Source: Paraburkholderia terricola
GTDB taxonomy: Bacteria > Pseudomonadota > Gammaproteobacteria > Burkholderiales > Burkholderiaceae
Assembly (NCBI RefSeq): GCF_900142195.1
Contig: NZ_FRAB01000002.1
Coordinates: forward strand, 1 to 64,000
Reading direction: 5' to 3'
DNA: 64,000 nt
Made by a program: the position numbers and the translations under genes. Below, one piece after another: positions 55,977-64,000 of the stretch. The notes under the pieces are model-generated. The model made no database searches. It was not told where the DNA came from and saw only the letters and a program-made list of their open reading frames with translations. How positions within the stretch are numbered: position 1 is the stretch's first letter; every line of letters begins with the position of its first letter.

Positions 55977-56565
55977 CGGCACGCCGGATGAACGAGCGGC
56001 GCGCCGTTCGTCGTCGTAAAGGACGGCGGCGTGGAGAGGCTAGGCGCAATACGCGGGACAGACATCAACGCGGTTCTCCTGGCGATCGAAAAATGAAGCG
56101 CAAATGAAGCTGCGGCGGCATCCAATGCAGTTGCGCCGCATGCCGCGCAATTGCCTGCCGATGGGCCGTACTGGCGCGACCGGCGCAGCGTTCGGCATGC
56201 GGTCGAACCCGCCACTCTAGCGCGCGCGTGTCCCGCCCGGCAAGTCGCGTGCTTCACCGCCGCGCGTTGGACGAGCGCTTCAGCCGATGCGCATGGCCTG
56301 TGGATAACTTTGTGGAGAACCTGCCATCGAATGGGCTGGAAGGGCCGGCGCGAGCGCGACTTATCGGCAATCGTTCTCGTTATTGGGATGGAAACGCGAT
56401 ATAAATCAATGACATGCTTCGAATTCGCGCGCTCCGGCGGATGCGCCGGCGCTATTTGCCGAGCGCGTCCCGCCATGTGGACACTTTTAACAATTCAGCC
56501 GCCGTGCTGGACGACGATAGCCACTCGGTCTATCGTCTGTCCGGCCAGTCACGGATAGTCCCCGC
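55977..56565. other. Long gap between divergent lpxK and xseA
   Basis: 589 bases without a supportable gene; open frames here lack a ribosome binding site and any recognisable motif. One perfect DnaA-box-like TGTGGATAA occurs at 56299-56307, followed by a second TGTGGA. AT content rises towards xseA. Nothing else was recognised. Confidence 0.6.
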
Positions 56566-57945
56566 ATGAATCCCGAAAGTCCTTTTTCTTCGTCCGCCAC
56601 GCCGGGCGGTGAGGTTGTCGTCCCCGTCTCCGCGCTCAATCGAGCGATCGGCACGATGCTCGAACGCTCGTTTCCGCTCGTCTGGGTGGCCGGCGAAGTG
56701 TCGAACTTCACGCGCGCCGCGAGCGGCCATTGGTATTTCTCGATCAAGGACGCGCAGGCGCAGATGCGCTGCGTGATGTTCCGCGGCCGGGCGCAGTACG
56801 CGGAGTTCACGCCGCGCGAGGGCGACCGCATCGAGGTGCGCGCGCTCGTCACCATGTACGAGCCGCGCGGTGAACTGCAACTGAATGTCGAGGCGGTGCG
56901 CCGCACAGGGCAGGGGCGTCTGTACGAGGCGTTCCTGAGGCTCAAGGCGAAACTCGAAGCCGAGGGGCTCTTCGCCGCCGAGCGCAAACGCGCGTTGCCG
57001 GCGCATCCGCGCGCGATCGGCATCGTGACGTCGCTGCAAGCCGCCGCGTTGCGCGACGTATTGACCACCTTGTGCCGCCGTGCGCCGCATATTCCGGTGA
57101 TCGTCTACCCCGCGCCCGTGCAAGGCGCGGGCGTGAGCGTCAAACTCGCCGCGATGGTCGACAAGGCGAACGCGCGGCGCGAAGTCGACGTGCTGATCAT
57201 GTGCCGCGGCGGCGGCTCGATCGAGGATCTGTGGGCTTTCAACGAAGAAGTGCTGGCGCGCGCGATCGCGGAAAGCGCGATACCGGTGGTGAGCGGCGTC
57301 GGTCACGAGACCGATTTCACGATCGCTGATTTCGCCGCCGACGTGCGCGCGCCCACGCCGACCGGCGCCGCCGAACTCGTCAGTCCGCAGCGCGTCCTGT
57401 TGTTGCGCGAGCTCGATCACCGGCATGCGACGCTCGCGCGCGGCTTCGGCCGCATGATGGAGCGGCGCGCGCAACAACTCGACTGGCTCGCGCGCAGGCT
57501 CGTGCCGCCGAGCGAGCGCCTCGCGCGGCAACGCACGCATTTGCAGCAACTGAGCATGCGCCTCGCGTCGGCGGGCGCGCGGCCGGTGCGTGACGCACGA
57601 GCGCGGTTTTCGTTGCTGCAGATGCGCTGGCAGCGTTGGCGTCCGGACCTTGCCGCGCATCAGGCGAAGCTCGGCAATCTCACGCAGCGGCTGGACGCCG
57701 CATTGTTGCGCCACCACGAACGTCAGACCGCTCGCATCGCAACGCTCGCCGCACGGCTCGAAGTGCTGAGTCCGCAGCGCACGCTCGAGCGTGGTTATGC
57801 GGCCGTGCTGGATGCGCAAAGCGGACGCGCGATACGCGCGCCGTCGTCGTTGAAACCGGGCCGGCGCCTGACGGTGCATCTCGCGGAAGGCGCCGCGGAC
57901 ATCGCGCTCGCCGATGTGCAGCCGCGTCTTACCGACGGTTTCTGA
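56566..57945 (+). CDS. xseA: Exodeoxyribonuclease VII large subunit
   Basis: 459-residue large subunit of the single-strand-specific exonuclease. The OB-fold N-terminus has [20 protein letters not shown] and [19 protein letters not shown]. Then come [20 protein letters not shown], the catalytic region [40 protein letters not shown] and a long coiled-coil C-terminus. It starts [20 protein letters not shown]. The small subunit gene is not in the window. Confidence 0.95.
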   Translation: MNPESPFSSSATPGGEVVVPVSALNRAIGTMLERSFPLVWVAGEVSNFTRAASGHWYFSIKDAQAQMRCVMFRGRAQYAEFTPREGDRIEVRALVTMYEPRGELQLNVEAVRRTGQGRLYEAFLRLKAKLEAEGLFAAERKRALPAHPRAIGIVTSLQAAALRDVLTTLCRRAPHIPVIVYPAPVQGAGVSVKLAAMVDKANARREVDVLIMCRGGGSIEDLWAFNEEVLARAIAESAIPVVSGVGHETDFTIADFAADVRAPTPTGAAELVSPQRVLLLRELDHRHATLARGFGRMMERRAQQLDWLARRLVPPSERLARQRTHLQQLSMRLASAGARPVRDARARFSLLQMRWQRWRPDLAAHQAKLGNLTQRLDAALLRHHERQTARIATLAARLEVLSPQRTLERGYAAVLDAQSGRAIRAPSSLKPGRRLTVHLAEGAADIALADVQPRLTDGF

Positions 57946-58164
57946 CATTTCGCCGACAGGTTGCGGCAGCGGGATTTCGAGCTCTCGCACGGAGCGGGCA
58001 CACGCGATGCGAGAGCACTCAATACGCTTTATTCACGGCGGTTTCACCCATGCCGTGCATAAAGTCCGTTGGTTTGCGGGGTTATTCCAACTCGCCTACA
58101 ATCGAGTGCTCTATAGCGTTATCCGCAGACTCCCCACAACAGATACAGACAGAAGGAAAGCACC

Positions 58165-58743
58165 ATGGAACATACGCTCCCGCCGCTGCCGTTCGCGAAA
58201 AACGCACTCGCTCCGCACATGTCGGAAGAGACGCTCGAATTTCACTACGGCAAGCATCACCAGACCTATGTGACCAACCTGAACAATCTGATCAAGGGCA
58301 CGGAGTTCGAGAATCTGTCGCTCGAAGAAATCGTCAAGAAGTCCTCCGGCGGCATCTTCAATAATGCGGCTCAAGTGTGGAACCACACGTTCTTCTGGAA
58401 CAGCCTGTCGCCGCAAGGTGGCGGCGCGCCGACCGGCGCACTGGCTGACGCGATCAACGCCAAGTGGGGTTCGTTCGACAAGTTCAAGGAAGAGTTCGCG
58501 AAGACCGCGGTCGGCACCTTCGGCTCGGGCTGGGCATGGCTGGTGAAGAAGGCAGACGGTTCGCTGGATCTCGTGTCGACGAGCAACGCCGCCACGCCGC
58601 TCACGACCGACGCAAAAGCACTGGTTACGATCGACGTGTGGGAACACGCGTACTACATCGACTATCGCAATGCGCGTCCGAAGTTCGTCGAGGCATACTG
58701 GAACATCGTCAACTGGGAATTCGCGGCGAAGAACTTCGCGTGA
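58165..58743 (+). CDS. sodB: Iron superoxide dismutase
   Basis: 192-residue Fe/Mn-type SOD. Metal ligands appear in [17 protein letters not shown] (His), [18 protein letters not shown] (His) and [20 protein letters not shown] (Asp, His). Iron is favoured by the SodB-type [11 protein letters not shown] and [11 protein letters not shown] strings. ATG follows GAAGGAAAGCACC. TACAAT (58097-58102) could be the -10. A strong terminator follows. Confidence 0.95.
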   Translation: MEHTLPPLPFAKNALAPHMSEETLEFHYGKHHQTYVTNLNNLIKGTEFENLSLEEIVKKSSGGIFNNAAQVWNHTFFWNSLSPQGGGAPTGALADAINAKWGSFDKFKEEFAKTAVGTFGSGWAWLVKKADGSLDLVSTSNAATPLTTDAKALVTIDVWEHAYYIDYRNARPKFVEAYWNIVNWEFAAKNFA

Positions 58744-59159
58744 GATTGCCGGTGAGATCAAGTGCGGCGCGATAAACAGGCTGGGCGATCCAGACGCGGC
58801 GTTGCACGGTAAAGCTCGATAGCTGACAAGAAGGCCCTCGAATGCGAGGGCTTTTCTTTTTGTGGCGCCGGATCTGGAGTGGTTATCGGGGGAGCCGGAT
58901 TCGTCAGTAGAACCGTCCGGCCATCGCTCTTCTGACGGCGTCGTGAAGCGCGTGGCGACGCATCTTTGTCACAGTTAGTAACGACAACGGCAGGCAGAGC
59001 AATGCGTGCACCAGCACCCCAGCCGACGCGCGCGACTCTCGCGCAAGCCCCTGGCGGCGCGTGTAGTGCGGATGAAAAACATACGGTAACCATCTGGTAA
59101 ACATGCTTCACGTGGATTGGCCTAACGTATGTTTCTCATCCCATGCAAGCTGCGCCACC
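58744..59159. other. Intergenic region sodB / lipoprotein gene
   Basis: 416 bases. Apart from the sodB terminator no gene, RNA or clear promoter was identified. Confidence 0.55.
58832..58860 (+). terminator. Intrinsic terminator after sodB
   Basis: GCCCTCG-AATG-CGAGGGC then TTTTCTTTTT, about 90 bases after the stop. Confidence 0.85.
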
Positions 59160-59732
59160 ATGATCTCAAGTCTTAAACCGATGCGCGTCGCGTTACCTGT
59201 CGGCGCCGTCGCACTCGCGTTCCTCGGCGGTTGTGCGGTAGTGCCGCCGAGCGGTCCCTCCGTGGTCGCGCTGCCGCGCAGCGGGCAGTCGCTCAACCAG
59301 TTCCAGCAGGACGACTACGCTTGCCGCGATTACGCCTACCGTTCGTCCGACGCGACCGGCGCGTCGCAAGGCTCGACCGCGAACAGCGTCAACAGCGCCG
59401 CCGTCGGCACGCTCGGCGGCGCCGCGGTCGGCGCGCTGATCGGCGCGGCAGCCGGCAACGCCGGCACGGGCGCGGCCATCGGCGCGGGCAGTGGCCTGCT
59501 GCTCGGTGGCGCGGCCGGCGCGAACGGCGCGCAGTATTCGGCCAATAGCCTCCAGGCCCGGTATGACGCCGCGTACGCTCAATGCATGACGTCGAAGGGC
59601 AACACGATTTCGCAGCCGCAAATGCCGGTCTACGTGCCGCAGCCGGTCTATGCGCCTCAGCCGGTGTACGTCGCGCCGCCGCCGCGTTACTACGGGCCGC
59701 CGGTCATGTACGCCCCGTATCCGTATTACTAA
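59160..59732 (+). CDS. Glycine-zipper outer-membrane lipoprotein
   Basis: 190-residue predicted lipoprotein. The signal peptide ends at the lipobox ALAFLGGC (Cys near residue 25). SLNQFQQDDYACRDYAYRSS follows, then a Gly/Ala-rich glycine-zipper segment (VGTLGGAAVGALIGAAAGNA and LLLGGAAGANGAQ, about residues 85-130). The tail is rich in PQPVY-type repeats and Tyr/Pro. The pattern is common in Burkholderiaceae and the role is unknown. No clear Shine-Dalgarno precedes either ATG; a second in-frame ATG 7 codons in is an alternative. Confidence 0.78.
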   Translation: MISSLKPMRVALPVGAVALAFLGGCAVVPPSGPSVVALPRSGQSLNQFQQDDYACRDYAYRSSDATGASQGSTANSVNSAAVGTLGGAAVGALIGAAAGNAGTGAAIGAGSGLLLGGAAGANGAQYSANSLQARYDAAYAQCMTSKGNTISQPQMPVYVPQPVYAPQPVYVAPPPRYYGPPVMYAPYPYY

Positions 59733-59863
59733 CGAAACCTGGTGCAACACGTTCACCACACCGATGATCGCGCGCGGCAAAAATACATACGCGCCACCAA
59801 CGGTATCGCGCGGTATTCCGCATGCGGTGATGCGGCGCCGCGCACATCACGCAAACCGGACGC

Positions 59864-61306
59864 TTACTCCGCGTCGCTCGTGGCCGCGGTCTTACGCGGA
59901 CGGCGGCTGCGCGGCGCGGTTTTCCGCGCGGCCTTTTTTGCCGGCGCGGGCGCCTGTTCTTCCCTGGCGGGCTGCGCCGGTGCTTCAGCGGGCGCGGCGA
60001 TTTCCGGTATCTCGTCGATTGCTCGCGGCGCGTTCTTTCTCGCCTTTTTGGCTGCCGTCTTGCGCGGCGTGCGTTCGTTGCGACGCTTGGGCGGCGCAGC
60101 GTTCGCCGGCTGCTCGCCGGTGTTCTCCTCGTTGACCGGTTCGACTGGCGCGCTTTCCGCTTGCGCCCACGGCTGCGCCCACTGCTCTTCCGGCTGCTGA
60201 GAAATCGGCTCGCTGCTCGTGGGCGTTTGCCAGTGCGCTTCTTCGGCTTGAGCTTGCGCGCTCTCGCCGTGTTCGGCCGACGTGCGTTCTTCGTGAACGG
60301 CTTCCTGCTGACCACGTCCTGTCTTGCGATTGCCGCGACCGCGCCGGCGTGATTCGTGTTTGCCGCTCGACTCGGCGATCGCCGCTTCGGCAACCTGCGC
60401 CTCGTACAGTTGTTCCGCCGATTCCGCGGCTTCGCTCGACTCGCTCGCGTGTTCGCCCGCTACGTTCGCCGCCGTGCTCCGATACACGTAGGCGCCGGAT
60501 TTCTCGTCACGGCCGAACTCGAGCAGCCCGCGCGCATGCGCCTCTTCCAGCAAATTGCCGAAGGCGCGAAAACCATAGTACGTCTCGTTGAAATCCGGCT
60601 TGCGGCGTTTGATCGCGTTCTTCAGCACCGAAGCCCAGATCTTGCCGCTGTCGCCGCGTTCGGACGCGAGCGCGTCGAACGTTTGCACTGCGATTTCGAC
60701 CGCCTTGGTGCGGCGTTTTTCCAGGTCTTCCTTGTTGCGGCCTTTCTCTTCGTCGGGCGAGCGTTTGGCCGCCGGCTGCGCCGCTTGTTGCGGACGTGAT
60801 GACTCGCGTTTGGCGACCGTGCGCTGACTCTCGCGCACGAGGTCGTCGTAGAAGAAAAACTCGTCGCAATTCGCGATCAGCAGATCGGAAGTGGACTGCT
60901 GCACGCCGACGCCGATCACCTGCTTCGCGTTCTCGCGCAGCTTCGACACGAGCGGCGAGAAATCCGAATCGCCGCTGATGATGACGAACGTATTGACGTG
61001 CGATTTCGTATAGCAGAGGTCGAGTGCGTCGACCACGAGCCGGATGTCGGCGGAATTCTTGCCCGATTGGCGCACGTGCGGAATCTCGATCAATTCGAAA
61101 TTCGCCTCGTGCATCGCGCCTTTGAAGCTCTTGTAACGGTCCCAGTCGCAATACGCTTTCTTCACGACAATGCTGCCCTTGAGCAGCAGCCGTTCGAGCA
61201 CCAGCTTGATGTCGAACTTGTCGTACTTCGCGTCGCGCACGCCGAGCGCGACGTTTTCGAAGTCGCAGAATAGCGCCATGCTGACGGTTTCGTTGGATGA
61301 CGCCAT
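59864..61306 (-). CDS. NYN (PIN-like) domain protein with LOTUS/OST-HTH domain and basic tail
   Basis: 480-residue protein. The N-terminal NYN/LabA-type nuclease fold (residues about 10-165) has MALFCDFENVALGV, KKAYCDWDRYKSFKGAMHEA, QSGKNSADIRLVVDALDLCY and FVIISGDSDFSPLVSKLREN, with the acidic residues expected for metal binding. A LOTUS/OST-HTH-like module follows near residues 215-290 (GKIWASVLKNAIKRRKPDFN). The rest is low complexity, Glu/Ala-rich then Lys/Arg/Ala-rich (PRKTAAKKARKNAPR). RNA binding or cleavage is inferred. The ATG with GGAGAG just before it is used. Confidence 0.85.
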   Translation of the reverse strand: MASSNETVSMALFCDFENVALGVRDAKYDKFDIKLVLERLLLKGSIVVKKAYCDWDRYKSFKGAMHEANFELIEIPHVRQSGKNSADIRLVVDALDLCYTKSHVNTFVIISGDSDFSPLVSKLRENAKQVIGVGVQQSTSDLLIANCDEFFFYDDLVRESQRTVAKRESSRPQQAAQPAAKRSPDEEKGRNKEDLEKRRTKAVEIAVQTFDALASERGDSGKIWASVLKNAIKRRKPDFNETYYGFRAFGNLLEEAHARGLLEFGRDEKSGAYVYRSTAANVAGEHASESSEAAESAEQLYEAQVAEAAIAESSGKHESRRRGRGNRKTGRGQQEAVHEERTSAEHGESAQAQAEEAHWQTPTSSEPISQQPEEQWAQPWAQAESAPVEPVNEENTGEQPANAAPPKRRNERTPRKTAAKKARKNAPRAIDEIPEIAAPAEAPAQPAREEQAPAPAKKAARKTAPRSRRPRKTAATSDAE

Positions 61307-61518
61307 ATATCTCTCCATTGAAGCGAACGTCGAATTCGACGAATCGCGATCATGATAGCGATTCCAGCGAGGGTGATCAGCTTTTGTGTTCCAGGCGCAC
61401 CGATGCGGCAAGCGAAAGCTTTCCGGCAGCGAGCGTTTTCCCGCGAAAATTCAGGCGCGGGAGAATCGTTTCGCGAAGCCCGCTTCCGTTGGCGGAACCG
61501 CAGGGCGGACGTGCCGCG

Positions 61519-62166
61519 CTACATGTGCTGATGACGAGTCATGCCGGCGAGCGCCGCGCGGCTTTCCAGCACGTCGTCGATCAACCCGTACGCCTTCGCG
61601 CCCTCCGCCGACATGAAGTTGTCGCGATCGGTATCGCGCGCGATCTCCTCGACGCTGCGCCCCGTGCGTTCGGCCATCATGCCGTTCAGGCGTTCACGCA
61701 GATACAGCACTTCCCTTGCCTGAATCTCGACGTCGGCGGCGGTGCCCTGGCTGCCGCCGGACGGCTGGTGAATCATGATGCGCGCGTTCGGCAGCGCATA
61801 CCGCTTGCCGCGCTGGCCCGCGGTGAGCAGGAAGGTGCCCATGCTTGCGGCGAAGCCGGTGCATAAGGTGGACACCTCCGGCTTGATGAACTGCATGGTG
61901 TCGTAAATGGCGAGGCCGTCGTACACGGAGCCGCCCGGCGAATTGATGTAAAAGGAAATATCCTTGTCGGGGTTCTCGGACTCGAGAAACAGCAACTGCG
62001 CGACGATCAGGCTGGCTGACTGTTCGTTGACGGGGCCGACCAGAAAGACGATGCGCTCGCGCAGCAGACGCGAATAGATGTCGTACGCGCGCTCGCCGCG
62101 CCCGGACTGTTCGATGACGGTGGGCACGAGGCCGAGGCCGGTGATCTGCGAATAGTTGAAGTGCAT
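61519..62166 (-). CDS. ClpP-family serine protease subunit (paralogue)
   Basis: ClpP-like protein of 215 residues from the internal ATG (237 from an upstream GTG). Catalytic Ser in [15 protein letters not shown], His in [11 protein letters not shown] and Asp in the [20 protein letters not shown] region; the [20 protein letters not shown] and [20 protein letters not shown] strings are canonical. No clpX, tig or lon gene is adjacent, unlike the main clpP locus, so it is probably a second, stand-alone ClpP. The C-terminus ends MTRHQHM. It could form mixed tetradecamers with the main ClpP; this is inference. Confidence 0.87.
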   Translation of the reverse strand: MHFNYSQITGLGLVPTVIEQSGRGERAYDIYSRLLRERIVFLVGPVNEQSASLIVAQLLFLESENPDKDISFYINSPGGSVYDGLAIYDTMQFIKPEVSTLCTGFAASMGTFLLTAGQRGKRYALPNARIMIHQPSGGSQGTAADVEIQAREVLYLRERLNGMMAERTGRSVEEIARDTDRDNFMSAEGAKAYGLIDDVLESRAALAGMTRHQHM

Positions 62167-62436
62167 GAGTTGCCCCAGGTGATGCGGCGCCGCGCCGATA
62201 GCCGTAGCGGCACCTGACTCGAAAGGGCGCACGAATTGCGCCGCTTGTTGTCCTTATGACGAGGCGGCGTGATCCGGCGTGACCGAAATATTTTTGCGCC
62301 GAGCTGTCACATCGGCCGGTGCCCAGCCGTCAAGCTGAGAGATGCCGGCAGCGTTTGCCGGCAGCGTCGCGCGCCCCGACAAACCCGCAGGCGGCGCGCC
62401 GCGTCTTTTCACCACGCACGATCTGGAGGTCTACCC

Positions 62437-63405
62437 ATGACGAAACAAGAAATCGACAAGGCATCCAGTTTCGAGGCCGCGCGCGCCCGCCTGCTCGCGT
62501 TGGCGTACCGCATGCTGGGCAGCCGCGCCGAAGCGGAAGACGTGGTGCAGGACGTCTGGCTCAAATGGCATCTCGCCGATGCGCGCGAACTGCATACGCC
62601 CGCCGCCTGGCTCACCACGGTCGCCACGCGCGCGGCGATCGACCGGTTGCGGCATGCGCGGCGCGAGCGCGCGTCGCAAGCCGCCGGCTGGTTGCCGGAG
62701 CCGTGGCTCGACGAACTGGCGCCCTCGGCCGAGGAACTGGCCTTGCGCGCGGCGGACATGTCTTATGGCGTGATGCTGCTGCTCGAACGTCTGAAGCCCG
62801 ACGAACGTGCGGCGTTCGTGTTGCACGAAGCGTTCGATTGCGACTACAAGGAGATCGGCGCGATCCTCGAGCGCACGCCGGCTGCATGCCGGCAGATCGT
62901 CCATCGGGCGAGAGAGCGCTTGCGGCGTGCGGGTGCGCCGATCGGCCGGCCCGACTCCGCCGCCCATGCGCGGATCGTGGAGCGCTTGCGCACGGCGTTG
63001 GAGGCACAAGACAGGGCCGGCTTGCTGCGCCTCTTCAGCGACGCCCCGGAAGTCGTCAGCGACGCGCCGGTGTGCACGCGCGAACCGGCAGTGACGGGCT
63101 GGATGGACAAGGTGACGTCGCTCGCGCGGCAGGCGAGCCATGCGGAGGTGCTGTCGATGGAGGGCGCGATGTGTATCGCGTTGCTTTCCGAGGGCGAGGT
63201 GGTCGGCTTGATCGAGGTGTCCACGAATCGCTTCGCGGACGGCTCGGCGAAGATCGTCGCGTTGCGCGTCGTGACCAGCGCCGCGCGTTTGCAGGCAACC
63301 AACCGTGTGCTGGGCCGCCCGGCCGTCACCCGATTACTCGCGCGAATCCAGCACGGCCCGGCAGCCGTGGCGGCCCCGGCGGGCTCAATGGCTGTGCCGG
63401 TCTAA
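62437..63405 (+). CDS. ECF sigma factor with SnoaL-like C-terminal domain (SigJ/ECF41-type)
   Basis: 322-residue protein. Sigma-2 is FEAARARLLALAYRMLGSRA, with AEDVVQDVWLKWH and TPAAWLTTVATRAAIDRLRH. Sigma-4 is RLKPDERAAFVLHEAFDCDY with KEIGAILERTPAACRQIVHR. About 110 extra residues follow with a SnoaL-like fold pattern (AHARIVERLRTALEAQDRAG, LLRLFSDAPEVVSDAP). This layout is that of SigJ/ECF41 sigma factors, whose tail modulates activity in place of an anti-sigma protein. ATG follows TGGAGGTCTACCC. The oxidoreductase or decarboxylase gene often next to ECF41 genes is not seen here. Confidence 0.87.
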   Translation: MTKQEIDKASSFEAARARLLALAYRMLGSRAEAEDVVQDVWLKWHLADARELHTPAAWLTTVATRAAIDRLRHARRERASQAAGWLPEPWLDELAPSAEELALRAADMSYGVMLLLERLKPDERAAFVLHEAFDCDYKEIGAILERTPAACRQIVHRARERLRRAGAPIGRPDSAAHARIVERLRTALEAQDRAGLLRLFSDAPEVVSDAPVCTREPAVTGWMDKVTSLARQASHAEVLSMEGAMCIALLSEGEVVGLIEVSTNRFADGSAKIVALRVVTSAARLQATNRVLGRPAVTRLLARIQHGPAAVAAPAGSMAVPV

Positions 63406-63510
63406 GTGGCCTGGGCGGCGGGCGGGCTTGGCCGTCCTGCTTGGTCGTTCCGTTGTGCCATCCGTCTTGGCCGCCTCGGTTTCCGCAGCCGCCTCGATTA
63501 CGCGGAGCCG

Positions 63511-64000
63511 CTACTTCCAGTTGATATCGACGCATAGCACCTGGGTGCCGTGCGGCGTGTGCGCGGCGATCGAGGCCGTCACGCACAGGTGTGCTTCGTT
63601 GATCGACAGATAGGGCGGCGTGAGATGCACATGGTCAGGCAGGCGCATCGCCTGGATAAAGTAGGGCCGGCGCTCCCAGCTCGCGCCCTCCGAATGCAGC
63701 AGCGGGCGAAAGCGCTTGGCGCGTTGCGAGGCGCGCCCCGGCGGCAGCAGGTTGTCGCCGATCTGCCGGCCTGAACCGTCGAGTACGAAACAGCGCGCCG
63801 TTTCGCCGAGCGTGAGCAGCGGCGCCGTCGCGCGGGAAACCGGCTCGCCCGCGACGAGTTGCGCGGCCGCGGTTTCCAGCGCCGTCACGTAGGGGGCGAG
63901 CCGCGCGGACTGCGCGCGTTCGCGTTCGGTCACGCGCTTGCGCAGCGCCGCGGAGAGCGAGTCCATCAAACCGGCCGCCGCTTGCGGCTTGACCGGTTCC
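63511..64000 (-). CDS. C-terminal part of a PAS/Cache-like sensory protein
   Basis: The reading frame is open to the right edge, so only the last 163 or so residues are visible and the start is outside. Helical stretch LSAALRKRVTERERAQSARL leads into a PDC/Cache-like fold: ARCFVLDGSGRQIGDNLL, GASWERRPYFIQAMRLPDH, TPPYLSINEAHLCVTASIAA and VLCVDINWK at the end. Such modules sit at the C-terminus of some EAL- or other signalling proteins in this group. The effector domain cannot be seen, so the output is unknown. Confidence 0.6.
   Translation of the reverse strand, partial: EPVKPQAAAGLMDSLSAALRKRVTERERAQSARLAPYVTALETAAAQLVAGEPVSRATAPLLTLGETARCFVLDGSGRQIGDNLLPPGRASQRAKRFRPLLHSEGASWERRPYFIQAMRLPDHVHLTPPYLSINEAHLCVTASIAAHTPHGTQVLCVDINWK

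Noticed and set aside
56299..56307. Replication origin
   Set aside because: Only one perfect DnaA-box-like nonamer; no cluster of boxes, no AT-rich unwinding element, no dnaA/dnaN/parAB nearby.
55973..56476. Possible gene upstream of lpxK on the minus strand
   Set aside because: No ribosome binding site, no recognisable motif and composition unlike neighbouring genes; not an exbD remnant as far as I can see.

Overview
The window is about 64 kb of GC-rich chromosomal DNA from a beta-proteobacterium, most likely Paraburkholderia or Burkholderia. The basis for this is the codon use, the kynBUA plus Lrp-type kynurenine cluster, the lpxK / Trm112 / kdsB / adk order, the rpsT-murJ and queG-tsaE-amiC neighbourhoods, and the recurrent GGAGACA-type ribosome binding sites. 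No phage, transposase, CRISPR array, tRNA or rRNA gene was seen. The accessory part is two sugar-alcohol catabolic clusters. The rest is largely housekeeping.

Layout. (1) 1-195: tail of an S-formylglutathione hydrolase. (2) 250-3502: zinc uptake module zur-znuA-znuC-znuB, all on the minus strand. (3) 3722-14076: a sorbitol / D-arabinitol region. A forward unit (SmoS-type dehydrogenase, binding protein, two permeases, HAD phosphatase, ATPase) converges on a reverse unit (mannitol/arabinitol dehydrogenase, xylulokinase, SorC-type regulator). The two units start from promoters that share the same -35/spacer/-10 architecture and a 31-bp element, the best candidate operator in the window. (4) 14347-22440: a second polyol cluster with an AraC regulator, a ribose-type ABC transporter, an erythritol/L-threitol-dehydrogenase-like MDR enzyme, an FGGY kinase that lacks the xylulokinase motif, and an L-xylulose-reductase-like SDR. 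Its substrate cannot be assigned from sequence alone. (5) 22441-25950: tryptophan to anthranilate (kynA, kynU, kynB) with divergent kynR. (6) 26064-34806: flavin reductase, msrA, DUF72, cfa, pdxH, tcdA, a CnoX-like thioredoxin, pirin, EamA exporter.

(7) 34916-45087: amiC, tsaE, queG, ogt-xerD, an acyl-CoA synthetase, ybaK, plsY, a YajQ-family protein and murB. Between the divergent acyl-CoA synthetase and ybaK lies a tandem array of 50-bp units, each able to fold into a nested hairpin. (8) 45188-50950: argG, argF, a DUF3579 protein, rpsT, murJ. (9) 50956-57945: a SirB1-family protein, a type II 3-hydroxyacyl-CoA dehydrogenase, adk, kdsB, a Trm112-family protein, lpxK and xseA. (10) 58165-64000: sodB, a glycine-zipper lipoprotein, a NYN-LOTUS protein, an orphan ClpP paralogue, an ECF sigma factor with a SnoaL-like tail, and a truncated sensor at the edge.

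How it works together. Both polyol clusters follow the same logic: an ABC importer, oxidation of the polyol to a ketose, and kinase entry towards the pentose phosphate pathway. The zinc module is self-regulating through Zur. KynR sits divergently next to the operon it probably controls. Several convergent pairs are separated by strong bidirectional hairpin terminators. Start sites were chosen from Shine-Dalgarno position, overlap with the upstream gene and family length. All functions are inferred from motifs and remembered family features; no database search was run.
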